In this document: positions 14,373-23,414 of the stretch, in pieces
Layout of the letters: every line of letters begins with the position of its first letter
Position numbering within the stretch: position 1 is the stretch's first letter
From: Planococcus maritimus
GTDB lineage: Bacteria; Bacillota; Bacilli; Bacillales_A; Planococcaceae
Assembly: GCF_001687625.2 (NCBI RefSeq)
Contig: NZ_CP016538.2
Span: 2,820,501-2,884,500, forward strand
Direction of reading: 5' to 3'
DNA length: 64,000 nt
Made by a program: the position numbers and the translations under genes
The notes under the pieces: generated by a model
Database searches by the model: none
The model's input: only the letters and a program-made list of their open reading frames with translations
Told to the model about the DNA's origin: nothing

Positions 14373-15752
14373 TCACCAGATGAAAACCGCAAAAAAGATG
14401 GCAATTGCCGTGATGACAACACTTGAAAAGCTGCCAATGAGCAATTGTTCACGCTGGGAAAACGCCCCTTTTTGGAATGCCAGAAAAGTGGTCGGTGAAT
14501 GGATTGGCAATATGGTGACGCCCCCGATGATCATGATCAATAAAAACGCTATCGGCAAAATCGGCAAGCCCAGCATTTCCGCAAAGCTGACGATGATTGG
14601 AAAAATGACAATCATCGATGTGGAAGGCACGACAAACAAGAAGCGCAATAAGAAAATGAGACAAGCAATAAAGAGAATATTTACCCCCGTGCCCATTCCT
14701 ACTGGCAGCAATTGAATCAGTTGGCTCGCCAAAACACCAGCCGTTCCGTTTTCTTCTATTAAATAACCAAGTGAAAAGGAGGCACCAAGCAATAGGAAAG
14801 TTTCCCAATCGTAATCCCGGACAAGTCGGTCGTCGACAAGCCCAATCATCGGCAACGCATAATACGCGAGCAACAGAAACGGTGCCACGATGAGTGGAAT
14901 CTGTTCCTGGTCGATGACGATCCAACTGATGATCATGGCAAAAAAAGGGATAATCACCCACCAGAAATGTTCCGGCAAGCGGGCCGCAGGAGTGAATTCC
15001 ATCTGCTCCATCTTAAGTCCGGCACCGCTGCGGCGTTTGAAAAAGAACCAGACACCGAAACTGACGAATAGTAGTGCCAGCCAAAGCGCCGGTGCGATGC
15101 GCACAAACCAGCCAAGCCAGGAGATTTGGATCCCCCCGAAATCGCTCAGCAATTGAGCCGCTAAAATCGGGAATCCGCCTCCCGTGAAGACAACCATCGT
15201 CGAATTTTGGTTCATCATGCCGATGACATAAAAGCTGAACTGTCGGAAAAGGCTTCTCTTGCCGAGCGCGAAACGATCGTTCACTTGCTCGATGATCGGT
15301 TCTAAAATCCGGAACCTGGCGACAGCAGAAGGCAGCAGGATGGGCAAAAAAACGATCAATAGCGGCAAGCCGACCAACAGCCGCTGGACTTTGCCTTTGC
15401 TCATTTTCAACAACACGCCGACAAATACTTGATCGGCTTCCGCTTTCACCAACACCTTGGAAATCAACGTCAGTGCCAGGATAAAATAAAGCGCATCCGA
15501 CAGAAAACCGGCAAAAGCCTGCTCCGGCTTTTCCGTCAGACGGAAAAGCAGCAGCAGGCCAAGTACCAGAAGACTCGAAGCGGAGAGCGGCATGGCGCTT
15601 ACCGTCCACAAACCGATAGCGATGCCAAGCAAGAGCAGCGTCAGTTTCTGGTCATCTGTATAAGCATCCAATAAGCCCGACATCCATAAAAGAGCAAAGC
15701 CAGCAGCCAACAGAAAAGCAAGAACACGCGGCATTAGCTTAAAGTTTCTCAC
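14373..15752 (-). CDS. SLC13/DASS-type anion permease
   Basis: 459-residue membrane protein with about 12 helices. It resembles the divalent anion:sodium symporter (SLC13/DASS) group: SDALYFILALTLISKVLV in the first half, FYVIGMMNQNSTMVVFTGGG in the middle, and FLFVVPSTSMIVIFPIIVSFA followed by ILPIHSPTTFLAF in the second half. Likely substrates are di- or tricarboxylates, which fits its position 12 nt after tctA. A two-component-regulated citrate-type operon with both a secondary carrier and a TctABC system is unusual. Exact substrate unknown. Confidence 0.75.
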   Translation of the reverse strand: MRNFKLMPRVLAFLLAAGFALLWMSGLLDAYTDDQKLTLLLLGIAIGLWTVSAMPLSASSLLVLGLLLLFRLTEKPEQAFAGFLSDALYFILALTLISKVLVKAEADQVFVGVLLKMSKGKVQRLLVGLPLLIVFLPILLPSAVARFRILEPIIEQVNDRFALGKRSLFRQFSFYVIGMMNQNSTMVVFTGGGFPILAAQLLSDFGGIQISWLGWFVRIAPALWLALLFVSFGVWFFFKRRSGAGLKMEQMEFTPAARLPEHFWWVIIPFFAMIISWIVIDQEQIPLIVAPFLLLAYYALPMIGLVDDRLVRDYDWETFLLLGASFSLGYLIEENGTAGVLASQLIQLLPVGMGTGVNILFIACLIFLLRFLFVVPSTSMIVIFPIIVSFAEMLGLPILPIAFLLIMIIGGVTILPIHSPTTFLAFQKGAFSQREQLLIGSFSSVVITAIAIFFAVFIW

Positions 15753-15763
15753 TTTCCCACCCC

Positions 15764-17266
15764 TTAATTTTGTTTATATGCCAGCCTATTGCTTCTCCAT
15801 TTCAGGAATGCCGGAACCAATAGTGAAATCAATGCAACTAGCAGCAAAGATAGTGGTAACGGGCTATCGACAAAAATGCTCAAGCTACCATTAGAGATGG
15901 TCATGGACTGGCGGAACGCCTGCTCCATCATGCCTCCAAGGATAAATGCCAAGATGAATGGCGGTGCGGGGAATGAAAAGATCCGCATCGCAAATCCTAA
16001 TGCGCCAAATACCAGCAGCATGTATAGGTCAAAGACATTGAAGCTGATCGAATAGACGCCGATCAAACTGAACATAATGACGAGTGAAATAAGCAAGGGA
16101 CGCGGAATGCTCAAGATTTTCGCCAAGTATGGAATCAGCGGCAAGTTCAAAATTAAGAGGAAGACGTTCCCGAGATACATGGAAGCGATGATGCCCCAGA
16201 AGATTTCTGGACGGTCAGTCATCAACAGCGGACCTGGCTGTACGCCGAGCACAAGGAACGCGCCTAACATGACAGCCGTTGTTCCTGAACCCGGAATCCC
16301 CAAGCTCAAAAGCGGAACGAACGCACCGCTTGTCGCGGCATTATTGGAACTTTCCGGTGCTGCGAGCCCTTTGATGGACCCTTTCCCGAACTCTTCAGGA
16401 TTTTTGGCAATGCGTTTTTCAAAAATATAACTGATGAAAGAAGCGATTGTTGCCCCTGCACCCGGCAAAACACCAAGCAAAAAGCCAACAAACGACTGGC
16501 GGCTGACGGGCCCGCTCATTTCTTTCAGATCCGCTTTCGATAACTTCAAGCTGCCCAGTTTCTGGTCGTCGCTCAAGCTGCGGTTTTTGCGGTTCAAGAT
16601 GAGCATGCAGACTTCCGCGACCGCAAAGAGGCCAAGCGCGATAATCAAAAAGTCGAATCCGTCGAACAAGTTGACGTTCCCGAATGTAAAGCGCTGTGTC
16701 CCTGTCTGCGGGTCAATGCCAATTGTTACGACCATAAAGCCTGCGACGGCTGCGATCATGGCTTTGATCGTCGATCCTTCAGATAAACTGGAAATTGCGG
16801 TTAATCCCATGAACATTAAAGCAAAATACGCTGGCGGCCCGAAGGAAATCGCTACGCTGGACAATGCTGGGGCGAGCAACATCAACAGGACAACCGAGAC
16901 GGTTCCACCGATGAACGAAGAAATCGCCGCAATAGCTAACGCCTTTCCGGCCTTTCCTTGCTGGGCCATCGGATAGCCGTCAAAAGCTGTAGCGACAGTT
17001 CCGGAAATTCCCGGGGCGTTCAACAGGATTGAAGAAGTCGAACCGCCGAACACTGCCCCGTAATAGACGCCCGCCATCATGACGAGTGCCGGCGCCGGGT
17101 CCATTCCGTATGTAATCGGAATCATGATCGCAATGGCACTGATCGGGCCGAGCCCTGGCATCATCCCGATTAACGTACCGACAATGACGCCAATCAGCAC
17201 GAACATAATCCCTTCTAGACTTAAGGCAACTTGAAAACCGGTCAATAGACCTTGAAATGCATCCAT
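15764..17266 (-). CDS. tctA: Tripartite tricarboxylate transporter, large permease TctA
   Basis: 500 residues, about 12 helices. The first half shows GMMPGLGPISAIAIMIP and YGAVFGGSTSSILLNAPG and the second half GVLPGAGATIASFISYIFEK and SLGIPGSGTTAVMLGAF: the repeated glycine- and proline-rich re-entrant motifs of TctA. With TctB and TctC it takes up tricarboxylates or other carboxylates using the ion gradient. It follows tctB by 15 nt. A ribosome site AAGGAGGGA lies before ATG 17266. Confidence 0.93.
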   Translation of the reverse strand: MDAFQGLLTGFQVALSLEGIMFVLIGVIVGTLIGMMPGLGPISAIAIMIPITYGMDPAPALVMMAGVYYGAVFGGSTSSILLNAPGISGTVATAFDGYPMAQQGKAGKALAIAAISSFIGGTVSVVLLMLLAPALSSVAISFGPPAYFALMFMGLTAISSLSEGSTIKAMIAAVAGFMVVTIGIDPQTGTQRFTFGNVNLFDGFDFLIIALGLFAVAEVCMLILNRKNRSLSDDQKLGSLKLSKADLKEMSGPVSRQSFVGFLLGVLPGAGATIASFISYIFEKRIAKNPEEFGKGSIKGLAAPESSNNAATSGAFVPLLSLGIPGSGTTAVMLGAFLVLGVQPGPLLMTDRPEIFWGIIASMYLGNVFLLILNLPLIPYLAKILSIPRPLLISLVIMFSLIGVYSISFNVFDLYMLLVFGALGFAMRIFSFPAPPFILAFILGGMMEQAFRQSMTISNGSLSIFVDSPLPLSLLLVALISLLVPAFLKWRSNRLAYKQN

Positions 17267-17281
17267 ATGGAAACTCCCTCC

Positions 17282-17740
17282 TTAAAATGGCAAGATGCCG
17301 CGCGGCAATACAATCCCCAGCGCGAAAACGAAAATAGCATACATAACAATCGGGAATAGAAGAGAGACCAATATATTTGTCTTCCATGCTCTATAACCTA
17401 AAAACCACGAACAAAAGAAAATGAATAACGACGTTGTGATGATGAAGCCGATCGTTTCAAACAACAGAATGTAGACAAAAATCATGGCAAATACTGCGGC
17501 AATGACCCCTAGTTCTGTTTTCGGGATATCGCGCTTTGCCTTTTCCGCATCCGTTTCCACTGCGCGGGAAAAAAATAGGAAGACGGATAGCACTAATAAC
17601 AAAATGCCTAAGCCCTTCGGAATAACATCCGCATCGATCGGGGCATATTGGTAATTGGGCAATTGAAAACTTAAATATAAATAGACGGCCGCTACAATGA
17701 AAATCAACAGCCCCAACTTTCGGTTTATGCTTGCAAGCAA
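17282..17740 (-). CDS. tctB: Tripartite tricarboxylate transporter, small subunit TctB
   Basis: 152 residues with four predicted membrane helices, DUF1468/TctB type (LIFIVAAVYLYLSFQLPNYQYAPIDADVIPKGLGI near the start). TctB is the small, poorly conserved membrane partner of TctA. Start is TTG 17740: GGAGG lies 8 nt upstream and no ATG fits. A hairpin in the spacer to tctC (17771-17797) probably lowers expression relative to the binding protein. Confidence 0.9.
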   Translation of the reverse strand: MLASINRKLGLLIFIVAAVYLYLSFQLPNYQYAPIDADVIPKGLGILLLVLSVFLFFSRAVETDAEKAKRDIPKTELGVIAAVFAMIFVYILLFETIGFIITTSLFIFFCSWFLGYRAWKTNILVSLLFPIVMYAIFVFALGIVLPRGILPF

Positions 17741-17770
17741 ACGAAACCCCTCCTTTTAACTGAAAAGAGA

Positions 17771-17797
17771 GAAACCGAATACCAAAGATTCGGTTTC
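17771..17797 (-). terminator. Intercistronic hairpin between tctC and tctB
   Basis: Perfect 10-bp inverted repeat GAAACCGAAT (17771-17780) / ATTCGGTTTC (17788-17797), followed on the minus strand by TCTCTCTTTTC. Such hairpins after a binding-protein gene partly stop transcription or protect the upstream mRNA, giving more binding protein than permease. Confidence 0.7.
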
Positions 17798-17852
17798 ACT
17801 TCTTCCTTTTGAGCTGTCTGAACAGCTATAATTTCTTTGTTACTAAGCTTTT

Positions 17853-18860
17853 TTATTGTCCTAATCCGATTTCCTCAAGCAATGCGGCAATTTCTTCTTT
17901 CTCGCCTTCAAGGAATTCGCTATATTCTTCGCTGTTCATATACATTTCGTTCCAGCCATATTTTTCACGAACTTCCGCAAATTCTTCCGATTCGCTCAAC
18001 TCCTGGAATTTGGCTTCGTAATAGTCGACCGCTGCCTGGTCCATGCCTGGAGGCCCAAAGAATCCACGCCAGTTGACGAAGCTCTCATCGATGCCCTGCT
18101 CGATCGCTGTTGGGAATTCGGACAGCACTTCCCCTTCCATGCGCTCTTCTGCCGTTACACCCAATACTTTAATATTGCCGGCACGCACTTGCTCGATCGT
18201 TTCGCCGACACCTGTGGAGAAGACATCTACCGAGCCGTTCAGAACCGCTGTCAAAGCGCCGCCTTCTTGATCAGAAACGTATTTGATCTTAGTTGGGTCT
18301 ACGCCCGCAGCTTTGGCGATGCGGACAAATTGCATATGGTCCATGCTTCCGGGAGCGGAAGTACCGATCACCGTTACGCTTTCCGGATCGTCTTTCATCT
18401 GGTCAAATAGATCGTTCAAATCTTCAAACTCGCTGTCTTCACGAACAGCAAATGCGCCGTAATCAGCAATCATGTTGGCAAGTGGCGTAAAGTCTTCATG
18501 GCCGTGTTCTGATTGGCCGTTTAGCGGTACGAACATCAAGGGCGGTGAAGCAACGAACATGCTATGGGCATCGCCTTCTTTTCCGTGGACATACGCCCAA
18601 CCGATCGCTCCGCCTCCGCCTTCCCGGTTGATGACAGTCATATTTTCATCGATAATTTCGGTTTCGCCGAATACACGGGCAACTTCACGGGCAGTCGTAT
18701 CCCAGCCACCACCCGATCCGGCCGGTGCCACCACTTCGATCGTTTTTGATGGTTCAAAGTTTCCATCTGCTCCCGCTGTGTTTGCCGCGTCGTCAGATCC
18801 ACAACCGGCAAATGTTAGAGCGCTCACACTCAAAATCCCAGCAAAAATCGTTTTTCTCAT
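17853..18860 (-). CDS. tctC: Tripartite tricarboxylate transporter substrate-binding lipoprotein TctC
   Basis: 335 residues. A lipoprotein signal peptide ends in LTFAGC (lipid-modified Cys at residue 20) and an acidic linker follows. The TctC/Bug family fold shows IEVVAPAGSGGGWDTTAR, VINREGGGGAIGWAYVH and the later GVTAEERMEG and GFFGPPGM. It binds the carboxylate outside the membrane and delivers it to TctAB. A GAGGGGG site precedes ATG 18860. The promoter carries a cre box (18925-18938) and the CitAB-like two-component genes lie just beyond, so both catabolite repression and ligand induction are likely. Confidence 0.93.
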   Translation of the reverse strand: MRKTIFAGILSVSALTFAGCGSDDAANTAGADGNFEPSKTIEVVAPAGSGGGWDTTAREVARVFGETEIIDENMTVINREGGGGAIGWAYVHGKEGDAHSMFVASPPLMFVPLNGQSEHGHEDFTPLANMIADYGAFAVREDSEFEDLNDLFDQMKDDPESVTVIGTSAPGSMDHMQFVRIAKAAGVDPTKIKYVSDQEGGALTAVLNGSVDVFSTGVGETIEQVRAGNIKVLGVTAEERMEGEVLSEFPTAIEQGIDESFVNWRGFFGPPGMDQAAVDYYEAKFQELSESEEFAEVREKYGWNEMYMNSEEYSEFLEGEKEEIAALLEEIGLGQ

Positions 18861-18901
18861 TTTATTTCCCCCTCAGTTCGTATAGTTTTCTTATGAGTTG
18901 A

Positions 18902-18938
18902 AGTATAACTATGAATTTTCAGAATGTAACCGTTTTCA
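18902..18938 (-). promoter_or_regulatory. tctC promoter overlapped by a CcpA cre box
   Basis: Minus strand: -35 GTTACA (18925-18930), 17-bp spacer, -10 TATACT (18902-18907). TGTAACCGTTTTCA at 18925-18938 fits the cre consensus TGWAANCGNTNWCA at every fixed position and covers the -35. This predicts repression of the carboxylate operon by CcpA when sugar is plentiful. Confidence 0.75.
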
Positions 18939-19084
18939 AAATAAGCTGTATAAAGGATTTTTTGATCATTTTGTTCATAAAGTTCACCAGGATTCTTTAT
19001 TTTAAGTATATTTCACTTATAGGGAATAATAGGAAATTGTGATAAACTAAAGATGACATAAACTTAATTTAAAGGAGGCCGACA

Positions 19085-19297
19085 ATGCGACGTTTCTCGG
19101 CTATAACTCCTGGCGCCTGGACTTTTATCCTCGGCGCCATATTAATTCTCAGCATTGGAAGCGCCATTGCGGCACAGAGCTATTTTAGCTATGTAGAAGT
19201 AACTGAAGCCGCTAATCGCTGTTACGAATTAGGCGGATTTCCTGAAATCGAGAAAAACGGTTGGCAAATGACTCATTTCGAATGCCACCTAGACTGA
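19085..19297 (+). CDS. Small single-span membrane protein, function unknown
   Basis: 70 residues that I do not recognise. A hydrophobic helix spans about residues 11-31 (GAWTFILGAILILSIGSAIA), then a short polar tail with two cysteines (NRCYELGG and FECHLD). The tail would lie outside if the N-terminus is inside, where the two Cys might form a disulfide. AAAGGAGG at ideal distance before ATG 19085 and its own terminator (19323-19360) support a real gene. It lies between tctC and the response regulator gene, on the opposite strand. Confidence 0.75.
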   Translation: MRRFSAITPGAWTFILGAILILSIGSAIAAQSYFSYVEVTEAANRCYELGGFPEIEKNGWQMTHFECHLD

Positions 19298-19322
19298 TTG
19301 CCAAAAACAAAACGACAGCGCG

Positions 19323-19360
19323 AAAAAGCAACTTCCCAGTTTAGGGAAGTTGCTTTTTTT
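19323..19360 (+). terminator. Terminator of the small membrane protein gene
   Basis: AAGCAACTTCCC and GGGAAGTTGCTT with a T-run of seven; also usable on the minus strand after the response regulator gene. Confidence 0.9.
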
Positions 19361-19418
19361 AGGCTGTCGAGAAACTCTTAAAACTCGTATTTGCCGAAGC
19401 TTATCAGTCGTTTTCACT

Positions 19419-20087
19419 TCATTTCACAAAATATTTCCGTTCTGGCCTGCCGACGATTCCGTATCCGAGCTCGGCGTAACAATCATCTGTCGACACCAAA
19501 TATTCCAGGTAGCGCCTCGCGGTTGTGCGAGAAGCGCCCATTTCTTCGCCCATTTTCTCAGCTGTCACGCCTTCTTCATACTGCCCCAACAACTTCTGCA
19601 CTTTTCGCATCGTCAGCGGGTCTATCCCTTTGACCGTTGGCGCTTCTTTTTTGATTGCCTTGACACCAAACAGTTCATCCAAATACTGCTGGTCGACGGT
19701 TTCTTGGCTCGACAGTTTTTCTCTGTCTTTACGATATTTCTCGATTGTGGCAGTAAACTGGCCAAGTTCTGCCGGTTTTAAGATGATGCCTTTTACACCT
19801 TTGCGTAGCGCCGTTTCGATATACTCCCGTTCGTTTGCTGCCGAGACAAGGATGATGTCGGTCGCTGGGCTTTCTTTCCGTAACTCATCGATCAGCTCGA
19901 TGCCGAGCCCGTCTGGCATATAATTATCCAATAGCACCAAATCTGGCCGCTCTTGCTTCACTGCCGCCACCGTTTCGGCGCAGTCTTTCGCTTTCGCCGC
20001 CAGTTCTACTTGCTTTATCTTCGCTAAAAATTTCTCGTGTACTTGTGCGACACGAAAATCATCTTCTGCAATTACTACCCGCAGCAT
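19419..20087 (-). CDS. Response regulator, CitB/DcuR type
   Basis: 222 residues. The receiver domain (1-120) starts MLRVVIAEDDFRVAQVH and has the phospho-acceptor Asp in LVLLDNYMPDGLG at about residue 54 and the Lys in GIILKPAE. The C-terminal part (about 160-222) is the helix-turn-helix of the CitB/CitT group (TAEKMGEEMGASRTTARRYLEYLV). With the adjacent kinase it should activate the carboxylate uptake genes. Its ATG overlaps the kinase stop (TAATG), so the pair is translationally coupled. Confidence 0.92.
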   Translation of the reverse strand: MLRVVIAEDDFRVAQVHEKFLAKIKQVELAAKAKDCAETVAAVKQERPDLVLLDNYMPDGLGIELIDELRKESPATDIILVSAANEREYIETALRKGVKGIILKPAELGQFTATIEKYRKDREKLSSQETVDQQYLDELFGVKAIKKEAPTVKGIDPLTMRKVQKLLGQYEEGVTAEKMGEEMGASRTTARRYLEYLVSTDDCYAELGYGIVGRPERKYFVK

Positions 20088-21679
20088 TATGCCACCTCCG
20101 TCGTTTTTTTCGGGATAAAGACGCTGAATATCGTTCCGTAGTGTGGCGTTGAGTCCACTTCAATCCAGCCATCCAAGTCTTCAACCGCTTGTTTGACGAT
20201 CGCTAAACCGTAGCCTCTATCCGCTTTCTCCATTTTTGTGGAGAACCCTTGCGTAAAAAATTGGTCAAGGTTGCCGGTTTCGATTCCGCGCCCACTGTCT
20301 TGAACTTCGATAACCAAGTCGTTGCCGATATCGGTGATAAAAAAAGACACTTCTTTCCTATCGCTCGATTCAACTTCTTCAATGGCATTGTCAATCAGAT
20401 TTCCGACTATGTGAATGACTTTAGAAATATCCACATGGTCAGGTAATTTGGCGAGTGAACTGTTTTCGTCTACCGATAGCTCAACTTTCGCTTCAGACGC
20501 TTTTCCCATTTTGCCGAGCAGAATCGCCTGGACTTTTTTATCTTCAATATGGTTCAGTGTATGCTTCGTCTGCTTTTCATGATGATGGGTCTCTTGTTGG
20601 ATCAACCGGACTGCTTCCTCAGTCTCTTCTAATTGCAGAAGCCCGGATATGGCATACAACTTATTCGCATATTCATGCGTTTGCGCCCGCAGGCTTTCTG
20701 AGTATTGACGGATTTCCGATAGGGTTTCTAACACTTCCTGTACTTCCGTTTTTTCACGGAATGTCGAAACGGCGCCGATTATGTCACCTTCTGCCCAAAT
20801 CGGCTTTTGATTGACAATAAAAACCGTCCCACCAATCAAGATTTCTTTATTCTTCCATGAATTTCCTGTCGTCAAGGTTTCGCCCATTCTCAGTTCCGGC
20901 AATATCTCATCGGACAAGGTGTGTAGAAAGCTTTGGTCCATAGCAAGCATCTTTTCTGCGGAACTGTTCAACTCCGTGATGCGCCCATCCTTATCTATGG
21001 CGATAACCCCTTCAATAATCGACGATAGCAAAGCTTCCCGGTCCTGGTACAAGCGAGCAATTTCCCGGGGTTCAAGCCCCAGCGTGTCTTTTCTGATATT
21101 CCGAGCGAGCAAGATGCTGCCCAACACGCCGATGACCAGCGTCAATAGAGCCAGCGCCATGACATCCATAATATTGCCGAAAATGATCGCTTCAATGTCT
21201 TCGATCATATACCCTACCGAGACCACACCTATGATGCGACCGTCGCCGTCATAAATTGGCGCTTTGCCGCGCAGGCTTCTGCCGAGCGACCCGAATGCTT
21301 CGGACACATAGACTTTGCCTTCTTGGAGGGCACGTTCGTTATCACCGCCGACCATTTGTTCGCCGATTTTTTCTGGATCTGGATGTGAATAACGAACGCT
21401 CTCCCTATTGCCGATGACGATGAACTCAGCGCCTACTTGCTTGCGCAAATACTCAGCAATCGGCTGGATTTGCAACGCTGGTTCTTCATCGTCCATCGCT
21501 TCGACTATCGTCGGCATGGCAGAGATTCCGATCGCCGTTTCCTGTGCCCGTTGACCGATGTTCTCTTTGATTTCTGCGATCTCCTGATAGCTCAAAATCC
21601 CGCCAAAGACGACTGTTGTTAAAAGCACAAGAGAAGTCGTCAGCAGGATAATTTTAGTTTGCAAGGATAATTTTTTCAT
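20087..21679 (-). CDS. Sensor histidine kinase, CitA/DcuS type
   Basis: 530 residues. Membrane helices at about 9-29 and 170-192 enclose an extracytoplasmic PAS-like sensor domain. A cytoplasmic PAS domain follows (about 210-320), then the SpoOB-type dimerisation helix with phospho-acceptor His in RAQTHEYANKLYAISGLLQL, and the ATPase domain with NLIDNAIEEV and DSGRGIE and GYGLAIVKQAV. Kinases of this group sense external citrate, malate or other carboxylates directly, which fits the adjacent tct operon. A weak GAGGACGGG site precedes ATG 21679. Confidence 0.93.
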   Translation of the reverse strand: MKKLSLQTKIILLTTSLVLLTTVVFGGILSYQEIAEIKENIGQRAQETAIGISAMPTIVEAMDDEEPALQIQPIAEYLRKQVGAEFIVIGNRESVRYSHPDPEKIGEQMVGGDNERALQEGKVYVSEAFGSLGRSLRGKAPIYDGDGRIIGVVSVGYMIEDIEAIIFGNIMDVMALALLTLVIGVLGSILLARNIRKDTLGLEPREIARLYQDREALLSSIIEGVIAIDKDGRITELNSSAEKMLAMDQSFLHTLSDEILPELRMGETLTTGNSWKNKEILIGGTVFIVNQKPIWAEGDIIGAVSTFREKTEVQEVLETLSEIRQYSESLRAQTHEYANKLYAISGLLQLEETEEAVRLIQQETHHHEKQTKHTLNHIEDKKVQAILLGKMGKASEAKVELSVDENSSLAKLPDHVDISKVIHIVGNLIDNAIEEVESSDRKEVSFFITDIGNDLVIEVQDSGRGIETGNLDQFFTQGFSTKMEKADRGYGLAIVKQAVEDLDGWIEVDSTPHYGTIFSVFIPKKTTEVA

Positions 21680-21786
21680 GGCACCCGTCCTCTACATCGC
21701 CCATTTTTCATTAGCTGTAGTCTACCATATTCAGAAACGGACAAAAGAAAATTATGAGAATTCTCCAAAATCATTTTTTCTGCATC

Positions 21787-21822
21787 AAAAAACCCTGTTC
21801 TCCAAAATAGAAAAACAGGGCT
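21787..21822 (-). terminator. Terminator after the OsmC-like gene
   Basis: CCCTGTT (21793-21799) / AACAGGG (21814-21820) with an A-run on the left, i.e. a T-run on the minus strand. Confidence 0.8.
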
Positions 21823-21827
21823 TCGCA

Positions 21828-22274
21828 TTATGCAACCGTAATATCGGCTTCAAGTTCGACTGCAACATTGCCTTTAATAGCGCGTGTGATCATGCAGGAT
21901 GATTCGGCTTTTTCCGCGAGCTTGTGCGCAAGCTTGAGTTCTTTTTCGCTGGCCTCAGCCGATAAGACGACTTTCGGGCGGTGGATAATTTTTTTATAAG
22001 TGATAACGCCATTCTCGACTTCCACGATGCCTTCCGACTCCATCGTCAGCGACTCTTTTGCCAGTTTGCTGCGCTCCATCATGGCGGCGAGTGTGATGAT
22101 ATAGCAGGTCGCTGCCGCACCAAGCAGCATCTCGTCCGGATTCGTGCCGGCTCCAGGGCCGTCCATTTCCGGGGGAATCGAGATCTGTGTCTTCAAATTC
22201 CCCGTTTCAATAGTCCCGACATCGTTGCGATTGCCGGGCCAGTCTGCTGTTAAATGAAAACTATGCATGGCCAT
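21828..22274 (-). CDS. OsmC-family peroxide reductase
   Basis: 148 residues. The OsmC/Ohr fold is shown by ISIPPEMDGPGAGTNPDEMLLGAAATCYIITLAAMMERSKL, in which the Cys of ATCY is the first catalytic residue, and by AEKAESSCMITRAIKGN with the second Cys. Such proteins reduce organic hydroperoxides with a Cys-Cys pair. The subgroup resembles the staphylococcal OsmC-like proteins. ATG 22274 has GGAGG 8 nt upstream and lies 17 nt after the PfkB kinase gene, so they form an operon. Confidence 0.88.
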   Translation of the reverse strand: MAMHSFHLTADWPGNRNDVGTIETGNLKTQISIPPEMDGPGAGTNPDEMLLGAAATCYIITLAAMMERSKLAKESLTMESEGIVEVENGVITYKKIIHRPKVVLSAEASEKELKLAHKLAEKAESSCMITRAIKGNVAVELEADITVA

Positions 22275-22291
22275 TGCTGCTTCCTCCTCTT

Positions 22292-23230
22292 CTATTCCCA
22301 ATCTTCCATATCTTCGCTTCGGGGCATCGCTGTGATGGCGCCTGCCCGTGTTGCACAAAGCGCTCCCAGCTTATTGCCGAAGCCAGCACAAGCAACCAGT
22401 TGTTGCTGGTTTTTTGGCATGCCATTTAAATGGACATGGCGGATGATGCCTGCCATAAACGCATCTCCAGCACCCGTCGTATCGACAGGCTGGACCGGTA
22501 CGACCGGCACATGGATGGTCTCTTCCTGAAAAACCGCATGCGTGCCATGTTCTCCATCCGTGACGAAAACTACCGGCAGGCGGTATTTTTTCAAACTTTC
22601 GATGCCCGCTTCCAATGAATCAGCTTCCATCAGGAACAATAGCTCTTCCACTGTCAGTTTTAAAATATCCGCCTGCGGCAAGAAGCGCAGGACGGTCTGT
22701 CGACACAACTCCTCGCTTTCCCAGCGCAAAGGCCGGATATTGACGTCATATGAACAAATCACATCGTGGGATTTAGCCAACTCCAAAGCCTGCGCCGTCG
22801 TTTCACGCGCTTCCGGATGAAACAAGGTGCCTGAGCAAAAATGGAACAGGCTGGCCGATTCAAAGGCTTCCCCTGCGAGTTCGTCCGCTGTAACTTGCAA
22901 ATCGGGCGTCTCATTATCATAAGAAGCGAAGACGCGATCGTTCGCTTCCGTTAAATGAATATAAACTCCGCTGATGCGTTTTTCCGGGCGTTTGATTGAA
23001 TGCGTCAAATCGACACCTTCCGCCTGGAGCGCCTGGCAGAAAAACGATGAAATTTCATCATCCCCAGTGATGGTGATAAATGCCGAGGGGACTCCAAGCC
23101 GGCTGACGCCGGCAGAGACGTTGACGGTAGCGCCTCCGAGATATAGATCAAACGAGTCGTTATCTTTGGTAGTGGCGATATAGTCGACAAACGCGTCGCC
23201 ATAAGTCAGGACGTGCCTGTTAGCTTCCAT
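22292..23230 (-). CDS. PfkB-family sugar kinase (fructokinase-like)
   Basis: 312-residue ribokinase-type kinase. The first PfkB signature is visible in LYLGGATVNVSAGVSRLG (about residues 29-46) and the second, with the catalytic Asp, in VDTTGAGDAFMAGII (about 249-263). The likely product is fructokinase or another ketose kinase; the exact sugar cannot be read from the sequence. No sugar transporter or hydrolase lies beside it. GGAGAAGGGGAGAG precedes ATG 23230. Confidence 0.85.
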   Translation of the reverse strand: MEANRHVLTYGDAFVDYIATTKDNDSFDLYLGGATVNVSAGVSRLGVPSAFITITGDDEISSFFCQALQAEGVDLTHSIKRPEKRISGVYIHLTEANDRVFASYDNETPDLQVTADELAGEAFESASLFHFCSGTLFHPEARETTAQALELAKSHDVICSYDVNIRPLRWESEELCRQTVLRFLPQADILKLTVEELLFLMEADSLEAGIESLKKYRLPVVFVTDGEHGTHAVFQEETIHVPVVPVQPVDTTGAGDAFMAGIIRHVHLNGMPKNQQQLVACAGFGNKLGALCATRAGAITAMPRSEDMEDWE

Positions 23231-23373
23231 AATTCTCTCCCCTTCTCCAAAGAACCTTCACATGCTGCTTTTCTCTCAGCAACTTGTTAAATTCACTTTC
23301 CCTATTATTTCAACAGAAAACGGGCAGGGCAAGAGAAAAGCTTTAAACGCGCGGTATCATGGGTTTTTGGCAT

Positions 23374-23401
23374 AAAAAAACCGGAGAAAAATTTTCTCCG
23401 G
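23374..23401 (-). terminator. Terminator of the metNIQ operon
   Basis: CCGGAGAAAA / TTTTCTCCGG (23381-23401), with seven A to the left, i.e. a T-run on the minus strand. It lies 14 nt after the metQ stop. Confidence 0.92.
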
Positions 23402-23414
23402 CGGGCTTATCTTA

